From contig NZ_JAABOO010000002.1 of the NCBI RefSeq assembly GCF_010671605.1, positions 1 through 64,000 of the forward strand: 64,000 nt of DNA, read 5' to 3'. The stretch comes from Leptobacterium flavescens. Its GTDB lineage: Bacteria > Bacteroidota > Bacteroidia > Flavobacteriales > Flavobacteriaceae. A program made the position numbers and the translations under genes. The notes under the pieces are model-generated. The model was not told the origin of the DNA. It did not search any database and worked only from the letters and a program-made list of their open reading frames with translations. Below are positions 46,017-55,245 of the stretch, piece by piece; position 1 is the stretch's first letter; the number at the start of each line of letters is the position of its first letter.

Positions 46017-47390
46017 TTAATGTTGATTTTCAAAAGAAATGACCTTTAAAACTTTTCTTTTTCGCAAATAGGATTGAATAATATGGGTAGCATCGGGATT
46101 ATTATTCATAGGGGTGATAATGTTCTTCAGGATATTGAGATTGTTTATCTGATAATTCAGGTTAAAGTAACTGATCCCTTTAAACTCTCCGTCTTCAATT
46201 AAAACAGCACTTCTCTCATCTATTTCCCTTCCTTTGTCTATGATAACCATATTGCTCTGAGGGTAGCTGTATTTTTTTAAAGCTTCTTCGGTTCTTTTAT
46301 TGTATGTGAATGGCTCTTCCTCTGCAACACATGCTCCGTTACACTTGTTAACCGAGTAATTAAAACAGTGTTCACGCGCATCGGAAAGCCTGAGCAATTT
46401 ATGACAGAGACTGAATTCTTCAGCAATTTTATAAAGGGTATTCTTTGCTTCGTGAATATTGGTAAAAGTGGTTACGGGATCTTTGGTCCTGGAAGCCTTA
46501 TCTATCTTCAGGTTCAAATAACCGTTCTCGTCCTGATATTTACTCAGTGCCAGATTAAAGACATTTCTTTTACGCGAACGATTGTGCACCGGCTGATTAT
46601 CCTTGATCTCCTGGTTTTCCTTGAGCAGGGCAATAAGCTCGTTACCGGTCTCTTCATAGGTAACGGCCACTACTTCCTTCCTTAAGCGTCTTGCTTTGCT
46701 GGAGGTACTGGTAAAATGCTGATTGATCCTTCTCCTGATATTCTTGCTTTTACCGATATAAATGATCTCTCCTTTTTTGTTGTGAATGTAATACACCCCG
46801 GTAGAGGAGGGGAGCTGCTCTATAATGTCGAGCAGGCGTTTTGCCATTTTTTGCTCGATATCATTCTTTACGGCCTCCTTGATGATCATTTTTTCGGTGT
46901 CCTTGTCGATAAGCATCTTAAAGAGCTTAACCGTAGCCATGGCATCTCCGTTGGCACGATGCCTGTCACTTACCGGAATACCCAGTGATCTGACCAGTTT
47001 ACCAAGGCTATAAGAATCTTTTCCGGGAATCAGTTTCTGGGCGAGTTCTACCGTACAAAGGGATTTACGCTTGTAATCATAACCCAGGCGTTTAAATTCG
47101 GTACGCAGTATCCTGTAGTCGAATTGAGCATTATGGGCCACAATGATACAATCTTCGGTGATCTCGACAATACGTTTGGCGATCTCATAAAATTTAGGAG
47201 CGCTCTTGAGCATATTGTTATTAATACCGGTAAGGTTAACTACAAAAGCCTGGATCTCCCTTTCCGGATTGACAAGGCTGATAAACTTATCGACCACCCT
47301 GTGACCGTCAAACTTGTAAACGGCGATCTCTGTGATCCCTTCTTCATTATATTTCCCTCCGGTAGTCTCTATGTCGAGTATAGCGTACAC
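46017..47390 (-). CDS. DnaQ-like exonuclease fused to a GIY-YIG nuclease domain
   Basis: The 457-residue protein has an N-terminal DEDDh exonuclease (YAILDIETTGGKYNEEGITEIAVY, about 2-25; IVAHNAQFDYRIL, about 83-95; DRHRANGDAMATVKLFKML, about 139-157) like the proofreading subunit epsilon. A GIY-YIG domain follows (STGVYYIHNKKGEIIYIGKSKNIRRRINQHF, about 198-228, quoted motif VYYIHNKKGEIIYIGKSKN), as in UvrC and Cho. This pairing is known in Bacteroidota and some Actinobacteria and suggests nucleotide excision repair. It follows the channel gene after 155 bases that hold no clear feature. Confidence 0.88.
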   Translation of the reverse strand: MYAILDIETTGGKYNEEGITEIAVYKFDGHRVVDKFISLVNPEREIQAFVVNLTGINNNMLKSAPKFYEIAKRIVEITEDCIIVAHNAQFDYRILRTEFKRLGYDYKRKSLCTVELAQKLIPGKDSYSLGKLVRSLGIPVSDRHRANGDAMATVKLFKMLIDKDTEKMIIKEAVKNDIEQKMAKRLLDIIEQLPSSTGVYYIHNKKGEIIYIGKSKNIRRRINQHFTSTSSKARRLRKEVVAVTYEETGNELIALLKENQEIKDNQPVHNRSRKRNVFNLALSKYQDENGYLNLKIDKASRTKDPVTTFTNIHEAKNTLYKIAEEFSLCHKLLRLSDAREHCFNYSVNKCNGACVAEEEPFTYNKRTEEALKKYSYPQSNMVIIDKGREIDERSAVLIEDGEFKGISYFNLNYQINNLNILKNIITPMNNNPDATHIIQSYLRKRKVLKVISFENQH

Positions 47391-47410
47391 GTATCTATCT
47401 TATTTTTCCT

Positions 47411-48091
47411 TTAAAAATTAGAATAGTTTCTTTCTCCAAATATACTACTTCCAATCCTAACCATATTGCTGCCATTGGAGATGGCGAGATCGTAATCGCC
47501 GCTCATTCCCATAGAGAGGATCTCCAAACGAACACTGGAATGATTACCCGTTTCATTTTTACAGCGATCGAAAAACGACTTAAGGGATTTAAATTCTTTT
47601 TCCACCTGTCCCTTATCATGAGTAAATGTTGCCATCCCCATAAAACCTTTGATCCTTACGTTGGTAAGTTCATTAAAAACATCCGAATTCAACAGGGAAA
47701 CAGCATCGTCTTCAGACATTCCGAATTTGGTCTCTTCTTCCGCTATACGGATCTGAAGAAGGCAATCTATGACCCTGTCGTGCTTTAATGCCTGTTTGTT
47801 TACTTCCCTGAGCAGTTTTAAACTGTCCACTCCGTGAATAAGGCTAACAAAAGAAGCCATGTATTTTACCTTATTGGTTTGTACATGACCTATCATATGC
47901 CATTTAATATCTTCGGGCAGTTGTTCGTATTTCTCTGCCATCTCCTGTATCTTATTCTCGCCAAAAACGCGATGTCCGGAATCATAAGCTTCCTGTATAT
48001 CGCTTACGGGTTTTGTTTTGGAAACAGCAACCAGCTCCACATCCTGCGGGATCGACAACTTTAGTTTTTGAAGATTTTGAGAAATACTCAT
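47411..48091 (-). CDS. YggS-type PLP-binding protein
   Basis: The 226-residue single-domain TIM barrel binds pyridoxal phosphate. The lysine region is ELVAVSKTKPVSDIQEAYDSG (about 19-39; quoted motif AVSKTKP), followed by FGENKIQEMAEKYEQLP, KWHMIGHVQTNKVKYM (about 78-93) and LSMGMSGDYDLAISNGSNMVRIG (about 190-212; motif LSMGMSGDYDLAI). YggS/ PLPBP proteins balance PLP supply. It lies 28 bases after the DUF1015 gene in the same direction. Confidence 0.92.
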   Translation of the reverse strand: MSISQNLQKLKLSIPQDVELVAVSKTKPVSDIQEAYDSGHRVFGENKIQEMAEKYEQLPEDIKWHMIGHVQTNKVKYMASFVSLIHGVDSLKLLREVNKQALKHDRVIDCLLQIRIAEEETKFGMSEDDAVSLLNSDVFNELTNVRIKGFMGMATFTHDKGQVEKEFKSLKSFFDRCKNETGNHSSVRLEILSMGMSGDYDLAISNGSNMVRIGSSIFGERNYSNF

Positions 48092-48118
48092 TTTAAATGT
48101 TTTTATTCACGATCGGGC

Positions 48119-49354
48119 TTAAAATTCGTAAACGATAAGACCACTTCTGAGTTTAGGTTCAATATAAGTACTTTTGGGAGGCATTTGCAAACCTTCGTCC
48201 GCTATGTTCTTCATCTCCTCCACACTTACCGGAACAAGGCCAAAACCTACCTTAAATTTATCATTGTCTATAAGGTCTTTCATTTTTACCACATTGTGCT
48301 GCCCGTAACCATAACTGATACGGGTATCATTACGGAGGTCGTTTATTCCGAGAATAGGCTTCAGAACGGTTTCATACAGGATCTGAGTATCCAGCTCACT
48401 TAATGAATCGGTGAACTCATAAATGGATTTCCGGAGATAGAGAGAATAGAATTCCCCGTCCAGGTACATACCAAAATGATGCTTTTTGGAGGGTTTGTAC
48501 AATTCACTTCCTCTGTTCTCTATGCGGTACCACTCATCCAGCTTAACCAGGAATTCCTGCTTTGTCAGCCCGTTGAGGTCTTTTACCATCCTGTTAAACT
48601 CAGATATTTTTAAATGAGATTCAGGAATGAGATAACTCATAAAGAAATTATAAGGCTCACTGCCATCGTGATCCGGGTTTTCTGCCTTCAACTCTTCAGC
48701 CAGCAAATAAGAAGAAGCCGATCTGTGATGCCCGTCTGCGATATAGAGCGAATCCATTTGGGCAAAAGCACTTTTAAGCTCTTCGATCTTTTTCTTATCG
48801 TCCAGCTTCCATAAATAATGGGTGATCCTGTCTATGGAAGTAAATTCATATTCGGGTACTCCTGCCGTAACTTCCTCAACAATTTCCTGTACTGAATTAT
48901 TGTCGGGATAGGTGAGAAGTACGGGCTCTGCATTAAATCCAACGGTTTTGAGATATTCCTTAAAGAGTTGCTCTCTTTTTTCCAGGGTGTCCTCATGCTT
49001 CTTAATTACATTGTTTTTGTAATCTTCGGCACTGGTTCCGGCAAGGATCCCGCAAAAACTGTGATTTCTGGTCCTGGTCTTATACACGTAAAAGACAGGT
49101 TCCGGGTCCTGAATAAACACATGGTCCTCCTTGAATTCCAGGTATCGGTTCCGTACCAGGGAAAATCTTTCAACGCCCGAAATGGTCTTTTTAAACTTAT
49201 ATCCGGGATTGATGATATGTAAAAAGCTAAAAGGATTGAATTCCAAATGCGCTTTACGTTCTGCTTTTGAATAATCTTCATAGGAACGTGAAGCCACAAC
49301 AGCAGCCTTGTCTTTTGGAGGTCTTACCGCCTTAAAAGGTTGAATTAATGCCAT
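48119..49354 (-). CDS. DUF1015 family protein
   Basis: The 411-residue protein matches DUF1015: the start LIQPFKAVRPPKDKAAVVASR, HLEFNPFSFLHIINP (about 35-49), FYVYKTRTRNHSFCGILAG (about 87-105) and SLYIADGHHRSASSYLLAEEL (about 197-217; motif IADGHHRSASSY). The last segment includes conserved His and Arg residues. Members sit near serine and PLP genes in many bacteria, and a role in a metabolite kinase or hydrolase has been suggested; none is proven. It lies between yggS and hbd on the same strand, so a PLP link is possible. Confidence 0.85.
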   Translation of the reverse strand: MALIQPFKAVRPPKDKAAVVASRSYEDYSKAERKAHLEFNPFSFLHIINPGYKFKKTISGVERFSLVRNRYLEFKEDHVFIQDPEPVFYVYKTRTRNHSFCGILAGTSAEDYKNNVIKKHEDTLEKREQLFKEYLKTVGFNAEPVLLTYPDNNSVQEIVEEVTAGVPEYEFTSIDRITHYLWKLDDKKKIEELKSAFAQMDSLYIADGHHRSASSYLLAEELKAENPDHDGSEPYNFFMSYLIPESHLKISEFNRMVKDLNGLTKQEFLVKLDEWYRIENRGSELYKPSKKHHFGMYLDGEFYSLYLRKSIYEFTDSLSELDTQILYETVLKPILGINDLRNDTRISYGYGQHNVVKMKDLIDNDKFKVGFGLVPVSVEEMKNIADEGLQMPPKSTYIEPKLRSGLIVYEF

Positions 49355-49399
49355 TTTTAGAACAATGATAGAGGAGAAGCTCCCCTTATTCGGTTTGAA

Positions 49400-50287
49400 T
49401 TATGAAAATTGTCCGGCAACTTTTTCAGCTTTCCTGCTTTCGGAATAATCGTAGAAACCTTCTCCCGATTTAACTCCGAGCTTCCCGGCCATCACCATAT
49501 TTACCAATAGAGGACATGGTGCGTATTTCGGATTCTTAAAGCCTTCGTACATTACATTCAGGATAGAAAGACATACATCAAGACCTATAAAATCTGCCAG
49601 TTGCAGGGGTCCCATCGGATGCGCCATTCCAAGCTTCATTACAGTGTCTATCTCATAAACTCCGGCCACGCCATTGTAAAGGGTTTCTACTGCTTCATTG
49701 ATCATTGGCATTAGAATACGGTTGGCAACAAATCCAGGATAATCGTTTACTTCTACAGGAACCTTATTCAGTTTTTTCGAAAGCTCCATGATGGTATTGG
49801 TAACTTCATCGGAAGTATTGTATCCTCTGATGATCTCTACCAGTTTCATGATCGGCACCGGGTTCATAAAGTGCATCCCGATCACCATATCCGGACGATT
49901 GGTCACCGCAGCGATCTGCGTAATGGAAATAGAGGAGGTGTTAGTTGCCAGGATCGTATCTTCCGGACATAGCTCACTCAATTCTCTGAAGATATTCAGT
50001 TTAAGATCTACGTTCTCTGTTGCCGCTTCCACAACGAGGCTGGCGTATTCTACTCCGTCTTTAAGATTATCGTAAGTAGTTATATTATTTAAAGTAGCTT
50101 CTTTTTCCTCTTCGGTGATGCTTCCTTTGCTGAGCATTCTGTCCAGGTTCTTGGTAATGGTAGCCATTCCTTTATCCAGGGAAGCCTGTGAAATATCTAT
50201 AAGCTGAACTTTAAAACCAAACTGTGCAAATGTATGGGCAATTCCGTTCCCCATAGTTCCTGCACCGATAACTGCAATATTTTTCAT
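49400..50287 (-). CDS. 3-hydroxybutyryl-CoA dehydrogenase
   Basis: The 295-residue protein oxidises 3-hydroxyacyl-CoA or reduces acetoacetyl-CoA with NAD(P). It has IAVIGAGTMGNGIAHTFAQFG (about 4-24; motif GAGTMGNGIA), ILATNTSSISITQIA (about 112-126), HFMNPVPIMKLVEI (about 138-151, catalytic His) and NDYPGFVANRILMPMINEA (about 181-199). This is the short single-function form (Hbd/PaaH type). It could serve butyrate or phenylacetate metabolism or amino acid breakdown; adjacent genes do not decide. It is 34 bases downstream of the oxidoreductase gene on the same strand. Confidence 0.9.
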   Translation of the reverse strand: MKNIAVIGAGTMGNGIAHTFAQFGFKVQLIDISQASLDKGMATITKNLDRMLSKGSITEEEKEATLNNITTYDNLKDGVEYASLVVEAATENVDLKLNIFRELSELCPEDTILATNTSSISITQIAAVTNRPDMVIGMHFMNPVPIMKLVEIIRGYNTSDEVTNTIMELSKKLNKVPVEVNDYPGFVANRILMPMINEAVETLYNGVAGVYEIDTVMKLGMAHPMGPLQLADFIGLDVCLSILNVMYEGFKNPKYAPCPLLVNMVMAGKLGVKSGEGFYDYSESRKAEKVAGQFS

Positions 50288-50321
50288 GTTTTTTCTTTAA
50301 TTATACCAGTTTTTAGTGTTT

Positions 50322-51281
50322 TTAAAATGATGATATGATCTCTTTTGCCACCTTCAGGGCTTCAGTACCCTGAGTTAAGGTTACAATAGGTGTAGTATTG
50401 TTTTTTATGGCATCTGCAAAGGTTTCCAGTTCATCCAGAATGGCATTATTGGCATCTATTTTAGGATTCTCGAAATAGATCTGCTTTTTCTCTCCCTCCG
50501 CATTCTGAAGTACAAGGGCAAATTCATCCGGAACTTCAGGAGCATCCTTCATTTTAACCACTTCTACTTTTTTCTCCAGAAAATCTACCGAGATATATGC
50601 ATCCCTCTGGAAGAATCTGGACTTACGCATATTTTTTAAAGAGATCCTGCTGGCAGTTAAATTGGCCACGCATCCGTTTTCGAATTCAATACGGGCGTTG
50701 GCGATATCTGGAGATTTACTGATCACGGATACCCCGCTGGCATTGATACTTTTTACTTTGGAATCTACTACACTCAGAATAATATCTATATCGTGGATCA
50801 TCAGGTCGAGAACCACGGGAACATCGGTTCCTCTCGGATTGAATTCCGCAAGCCTGTGCGTTTCGATAAACATCGGATTACTGATCTTATCCTTTACCGA
50901 AATAAAAGCCGGGTTAAATCGCTCTACATGGCCAACCTGTCCCTTTACCCCGTGATCCGAAGCGAGTTTAATAAGCTTTTCCGCTTCTTCCACCGAATTG
51001 GCAATAGGCTTTTCAATAAAAATATGTTTCCCTTTACCAATGGCCTGCACGGCACAATCATAATGGGAAAGAGTGGGGGTAACGATATCCACAACATCCA
51101 CCGCATCGATCAATTCGTCCAGAGAAGAGAATGAATTATATCCGAATTCCTCCTGGATCTTTCCGGCATTCTGCTGATCGGGATCATAGAAGCCTACCAG
51201 TTCGTATTTTTCAGATTGTTGTAATAGTCGTAAATGGATCTTACCCAGGTGTCCGGCACCTAATACACCCGCTTTTAACAT
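50322..51281 (-). CDS. Gfo/Idh/MocA family oxidoreductase
   Basis: From the ATG at 51281 (MLKAGVLGAGHLGKIHLRLL) the protein has 319 residues. A longer frame upstream adds 46 hydrophobic residues without family support, and the TATTTTTG element at 51300-51307 lies inside that extension. The Rossmann start and the motif IFIEKPIANSVEEAEKL (about 90-106, with EKP) mark the family. Substrate, usually a sugar or inositol derivative, is not known; no catabolic genes are adjacent. Confidence 0.88.
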   Translation of the reverse strand: MLKAGVLGAGHLGKIHLRLLQQSEKYELVGFYDPDQQNAGKIQEEFGYNSFSSLDELIDAVDVVDIVTPTLSHYDCAVQAIGKGKHIFIEKPIANSVEEAEKLIKLASDHGVKGQVGHVERFNPAFISVKDKISNPMFIETHRLAEFNPRGTDVPVVLDLMIHDIDIILSVVDSKVKSINASGVSVISKSPDIANARIEFENGCVANLTASRISLKNMRKSRFFQRDAYISVDFLEKKVEVVKMKDAPEVPDEFALVLQNAEGEKKQIYFENPKIDANNAILDELETFADAIKNNTTPIVTLTQGTEALKVAKEIISSF

Positions 51282-51299
51282 AGGCTTATTTATTTTAAG

Positions 51300-51307
51300 C
51301 AAAAATA
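51300..51307 (-). promoter_or_regulatory. -7 promoter element of the oxidoreductase gene
   Basis: Minus-strand TATTTTTG is 18 bases before the ATG at 51281, matching TAnnTTTG and supporting that start. Confidence 0.55.
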
Positions 51308-51385
51308 GTATTATTGAACGATTCCCCCATAGAAAAATGCCAATAATACAGCAGTTTTTTACGGCTCCCGAATTTACAAAAACAT

Positions 51386-51415
51386 TTTGCAAAAGAAATA
51401 GAATGTTTAATTTTA
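51386..51415 (+). promoter_or_regulatory. pcm promoter
   Basis: TTTG (51386-51389), 18 bases and TAATTTTA (51408-51415) match the Bacteroidota consensus except for the last base. The start would be near 51419, 17 bases before the GTG at 51436. Confidence 0.6.
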
Positions 51416-51435
51416 GCATCCAAATTTAACTGTAG

Positions 51436-52077
51436 GTGAAAGATACTTTTAAACATAAAGGAATGCGCAATAAACTGGCCGATACGGTAGCCAGGAAAGG
51501 GATTAAAAATGAGGATGTTCTCAACGCAATACGAAAGATCCCCAGACATTTGTTTATGGATAGCAGCTTTGAAGATCATGCCTATGTGGATAAAGCCTTT
51601 CCTATTGCAGCAGAACAAACCATCTCACAACCCTACACAGTAGCTTTTCAAACAGAATTACTACAGATCAAGAAGAACGATAAGGTACTGGAGATCGGTA
51701 CCGGAAGTGGTTATCAGACCGCTGTTCTACTGGAACTCGGCGCCAGGGTATATTCCATAGAAAGGCAAAAAGAGCTGTTTAAAAAGACCAGCCTCTTTTT
51801 ACCCAAACTGGGCTACAGGGCTAAAAAACTGATCTTTGGCGACGGTTATAAGGGACTGGAAGAAGAAGCGCCTTTCGACAGTATCATTGTAACTGCGGGA
51901 GCTCCTTTTGTTCCCAAACCACTGATGGCGCAGCTTAAGATAGGAGGTAGGCTTGTTATTCCCGTGGGAACTTCTTCCCAGACTATGACCCTCTACATCA
52001 GGAAATCTGAAAAAGAGTTCGAAAAAAGAGAATTCGGTTCCTTTCGTTTTGTGCCTCTGCTGGAAGATAAAAAATAG
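51436..52077 (+). CDS. pcm: Protein-L-isoaspartate O-methyltransferase
   Basis: Pcm repairs isoaspartate damage in proteins. The 213-residue protein starts at GTG (MKDTFKHKGMRNKLADTV); the ATG nine codons later is also possible. The signature IPRHLFMDSSFEDHAYVD, AFPIAAEQTISQPYTVAF (about 55-72) and VLEIGTGSGYQTAVLLELGA (about 84-103; motif GTGSGYQT) are complete, ending with IIVTAGAPFVPKPLMAQLK. It converges on the DUF5686 gene with a four-base gap. Confidence 0.94.
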   Translation: MKDTFKHKGMRNKLADTVARKGIKNEDVLNAIRKIPRHLFMDSSFEDHAYVDKAFPIAAEQTISQPYTVAFQTELLQIKKNDKVLEIGTGSGYQTAVLLELGARVYSIERQKELFKKTSLFLPKLGYRAKKLIFGDGYKGLEEEAPFDSIIVTAGAPFVPKPLMAQLKIGGRLVIPVGTSSQTMTLYIRKSEKEFEKREFGSFRFVPLLEDKK

Positions 52078-52081
52078 GAGA

Positions 52082-54544
52082 TCAATCAAAAGCTCCCAGG
52101 AACTTGATCCCGAAGATCACCCCGTCCTGGATAAACCCTCCCTGATAGGAACGTACATAATCCAGGCGTAAGAACCTGAATTTACCGATCCCCAGGTTAT
52201 CCAGTCCTACATAAAATTCCGAATAGGGTTTATTACCGTTGGTGGATAGTAAGTTTGCACCTGCAACCAGGTTAAAATTCAGTTTGTTGATCAATGGCAC
52301 CTTTCCGAGGAGGTATCCTTTAAAGTTATGTTCTACATGTCCTTCAAAATAGGAATCGTCCGTACTCAAAGCGTAGTAAGGTAACAGATTAAAACTGTTG
52401 AGATAGGTGCTGGTCGAACCAACCCGTGTCTGATTCCCGTTAAAATGCTGAAAATCGATAAAGGAAAGTTCATCACTATCAATGAATGTCCCTGCTCTTA
52501 AGTTATAGCCGAAACGTCCCTTATTGGCAATATCAAAGCTTTGGGTAAGCCTGGCTTTTAACTGGGAGAAATTCAAAGAAGAATCACTGGCTCCGAAACC
52601 TCCTTCATAGGTCAAATAGAGTGTGGGGAATTCGCTATTGAATAAATTGTATTTGGCATCGGGATAGCTCAGATAGTCTTGTTTAAAACGTATCCTCCCG
52701 GTAATATTCACCTTAAAAATATCGTGCTCCGCAAAAGCGGGAGTTGTAAAATCGTCGGGAAGAAGCGGATTATTGGAGGTAAATTCGTCATCTTCCTCCG
52801 TATTGAACAGTGGCTTTCTGTTTTCATAAGCTGCCGAAGCAAACAAACGGATCCCGTTAAATATCTCATCGGCATAATTAATACGCACATAGGTCTTATC
52901 AAAAAGCTTGATAAAATTATTGTCGAACACCAGCGTGCTGACAGAGTTTATCAGCTCGGAGATGGGTTCAGCCTCATTAAACTGACTTACTCCGGTACCT
53001 CCCGAAAGCGCGAGAATGGGCCTGGAAAAATTATTGAACTTATAGGCTATGGAACCGTTCACCCGTAGCCGCTTATCCGAAAAACCGTAGTTAAAATCGC
53101 TGTTGATCCTTAACCAGCGTGCCCCTTCTTCATAATTCTTGAGGTAGCTCAGACCGGCGGTGGAATTCCATCCCTGCACGGTGTTGAACTGAGTGGCGAA
53201 AAGAGGAGCATTAAAACTCAGTTGCCAGTCTTTATAGGAATTCCTGTAGGTATAACCGAAAAAGAAATTCCCGAGTGTAAATTTGTTATTCTTCCGGTCC
53301 AGGGAATCCAGATAAGGTTTGGATTTCCTTATCACCTGTATGCTGTCTTTTACCTGATAGTCATTAGATTCTTCGTCGGTTAGGGGAACAGGCCTGATCT
53401 GATTCCAGAAGCTATCATCCTTTTTATTTGCTTCGTTTTCAAAAGAGAGAACCTCCCTGCTGAAAGTGGATCTATCAAATTCCGGATTAAAATCGTAATT
53501 ACTGTAAACCGCCGTAAAACGACCGTTACCTTTTATCCCCAGGATACCGAACTCCACATCGAATACCTGGGAGATCAGCACCCATATCTTATCCTTATCC
53601 GAATAAGAGTAATTCTGCTTAAAATCAAGGGTCTCTATAACCGGTATCTGCGCCTGTTCTCCGGTAAGTTTAAACTCTACGGCATAGAGCGCCCAGTCAT
53701 CTTCTACGATATACAGAAAACCTTCACCCACTCTGTCCTTGACCCTTTTTGGCGTTACTTTTATCTTATTGATGAGGTGATTCCTGTCGTCGTAAAAAGT
53801 ACCGACCAGTTCATACCTGTAATAATTAAAGGCATAATCGGAAATAGGAGAGATGAGGTTGGTATTAAAGTCGATGGTATTCTGATAAAAACTAAAATTC
53901 ACATCCGAAGCATTATTAAAACTAAAGCCGTTATCATTTCCACTTACTTTTGATGCTATGATCTTTTCTTTGAATGAATTCGGACGTTTATAAGTGATCC
54001 TGGATTTGGTTTCGGACAGATAAATAACTCCGCTTCTGGTAGAGTCGAGTCCACCCCCAAAATCGCCCAGGTCCTGGCCTAGAATACGTTCGGGTGCATT
54101 TTTGAGCCTGTAGATCCCCCTGGAGTAAAAATCGCTGGTAAACTGACTTATCTTATTGAGGTTTTCCTCGCGTTTGGCAATAGTATTCCTGATGATCTGA
54201 TTGGCCGGGTTTTCCTCGGCATTGACAACTACTTCCTGTAAACTCACCGATTCTTCCTCCAGTTCGATATTCAATTCGAAGGGCAGGCGGTCTATGGAGA
54301 CTTCCTTATTGATGGTCTTGAATCCGAGATATTGAAAAACCACGGTATAATTCCCCGTCTGCTCTATGTTGAGTTCGTAAATACCCAGTTCATTGGTAGT
54401 GGTACCGGTGTAGGTATTCTTCAGATAGATATTTACATAGGGCAGGGGATTGTCGCCGGTATCGGTAACCTTTCCCTTTATCTGAGAAAAACCGGAATAA
54501 GAAAATAACGATATAACAAAGAGAAGAAAGTAATTTTTCAGCAT
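52082..54544 (-). CDS. Outer membrane DUF5686 protein with a carboxypeptidase-regulatory-like domain
   Basis: The 820-residue protein starts with a signal peptide (MLKNYFLLFVISLFSYSGFS). Residues about 22-105 form a CarboxypepD-regulatory beta sandwich (IKGKVTDTGDNPLPYVNIYL). The DUF5686 barrel follows, with many alternating strands and the C-terminal GFIQDGVIFGIKFLGAFD ending in an aromatic residue typical of outer membrane barrels. Such proteins are common in Bacteroidota; function is unknown, though the plug-like N-terminal domain resembles that of TonB-linked proteins. It is monocistronic. Confidence 0.88.
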   Translation of the reverse strand: MLKNYFLLFVISLFSYSGFSQIKGKVTDTGDNPLPYVNIYLKNTYTGTTTNELGIYELNIEQTGNYTVVFQYLGFKTINKEVSIDRLPFELNIELEEESVSLQEVVVNAEENPANQIIRNTIAKREENLNKISQFTSDFYSRGIYRLKNAPERILGQDLGDFGGGLDSTRSGVIYLSETKSRITYKRPNSFKEKIIASKVSGNDNGFSFNNASDVNFSFYQNTIDFNTNLISPISDYAFNYYRYELVGTFYDDRNHLINKIKVTPKRVKDRVGEGFLYIVEDDWALYAVEFKLTGEQAQIPVIETLDFKQNYSYSDKDKIWVLISQVFDVEFGILGIKGNGRFTAVYSNYDFNPEFDRSTFSREVLSFENEANKKDDSFWNQIRPVPLTDEESNDYQVKDSIQVIRKSKPYLDSLDRKNNKFTLGNFFFGYTYRNSYKDWQLSFNAPLFATQFNTVQGWNSTAGLSYLKNYEEGARWLRINSDFNYGFSDKRLRVNGSIAYKFNNFSRPILALSGGTGVSQFNEAEPISELINSVSTLVFDNNFIKLFDKTYVRINYADEIFNGIRLFASAAYENRKPLFNTEEDDEFTSNNPLLPDDFTTPAFAEHDIFKVNITGRIRFKQDYLSYPDAKYNLFNSEFPTLYLTYEGGFGASDSSLNFSQLKARLTQSFDIANKGRFGYNLRAGTFIDSDELSFIDFQHFNGNQTRVGSTSTYLNSFNLLPYYALSTDDSYFEGHVEHNFKGYLLGKVPLINKLNFNLVAGANLLSTNGNKPYSEFYVGLDNLGIGKFRFLRLDYVRSYQGGFIQDGVIFGIKFLGAFD

Positions 54545-54639
54545 TGTAAAGGTTTTATCGGTTTGCGTTGTCGTTAATTCCGACGAAAGATAAAGAGTTT
54601 TAAAAAGGGGGGATGTTTAAGCTATGTTAAAAATTAATT

Positions 54640-55098
54640 CTAACGATATTCTTTCTTAATACGATCCAGGTCACGCTTGTTATCTCTGTCTTTGATAGTT
54701 TCTCTTTTATCGTGAAGTTTTTTACCTCTGGCCAGGGCAATATCTATTTTGGCCAGTCCTTTTTCATTCAGAAAGAGCCGGAGAGGAACAATGGTAAGAC
54801 CTGTACTTTTTACTTCCCTGTGAAGTTTCCTCAATTCGTTTTTATTGAGAAGTAACTTACGTTCGCTACGGGGTTTGTGGTTGTAATGTGTTCCGTGCAT
54901 ATATTCTTCTATATACATATTAATTACAAACAACTCACCTCTTTCATTAAACTCACAAAAACTTTCGGCAATAGAAGCCTTGCTGAGTCTGATGGATTTT
55001 ATTTCGGTTCCGGTCAGTACGATCCCGGCCGTATACTGATCCAAAAGCTCATATTCAAAGCGTGCCTTTTTGTTTTGTATGTTAATGTTTTTCTGCAT
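54640..55098 (-). CDS. smpB: SsrA-binding protein SmpB
   Basis: SmpB delivers tmRNA to stalled ribosomes. The 152-residue beta-barrel protein shows [29 protein letters not shown] (motif GTEIKSIR, about 31-38), [27 protein letters not shown] (about 59-85; motif [12 protein letters not shown]) and the basic tail [18 protein letters not shown]. No tmRNA gene was found in the window. A -7 element is at 55106-55113, only eight bases before the start codon. Confidence 0.97.
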   Translation of the reverse strand: MQKNINIQNKKARFEYELLDQYTAGIVLTGTEIKSIRLSKASIAESFCEFNERGELFVINMYIEEYMHGTHYNHKPRSERKLLLNKNELRKLHREVKSTGLTIVPLRLFLNEKGLAKIDIALARGKKLHDKRETIKDRDNKRDLDRIKKEYR

Positions 55099-55105
55099 AG
55101 GCCGC

Positions 55106-55113
55106 CAAAGTTA
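55106..55113 (-). promoter_or_regulatory. smpB -7 promoter element (TAACTTTG)
   Basis: Minus-strand TAACTTTG matches TAnnTTTG and ends eight bases before the smpB ATG at 55098, so the leader would be about five bases. Confidence 0.55.
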
Positions 55114-55212
55114 ATAACATTTATTGGATTGACAGTAAAACTGTTCCTATACTTTATCGGAAGCATTTTTCATACAATGATTTTTATCATTATTCCTGAG
55201 AGAATTGGAAGA

Positions 55213-55220
55213 TACTTTTG
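55213..55220 (+). promoter_or_regulatory. -7 promoter element before the OmpW-like gene
   Basis: TACTTTTG is a full TAnnTTTG match, 25 bases before the ATG at 55246. The -33 region is unclear. Confidence 0.5.
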
Positions 55221-55245
55221 GGTATTAATTTTAAGCAACTTAATC

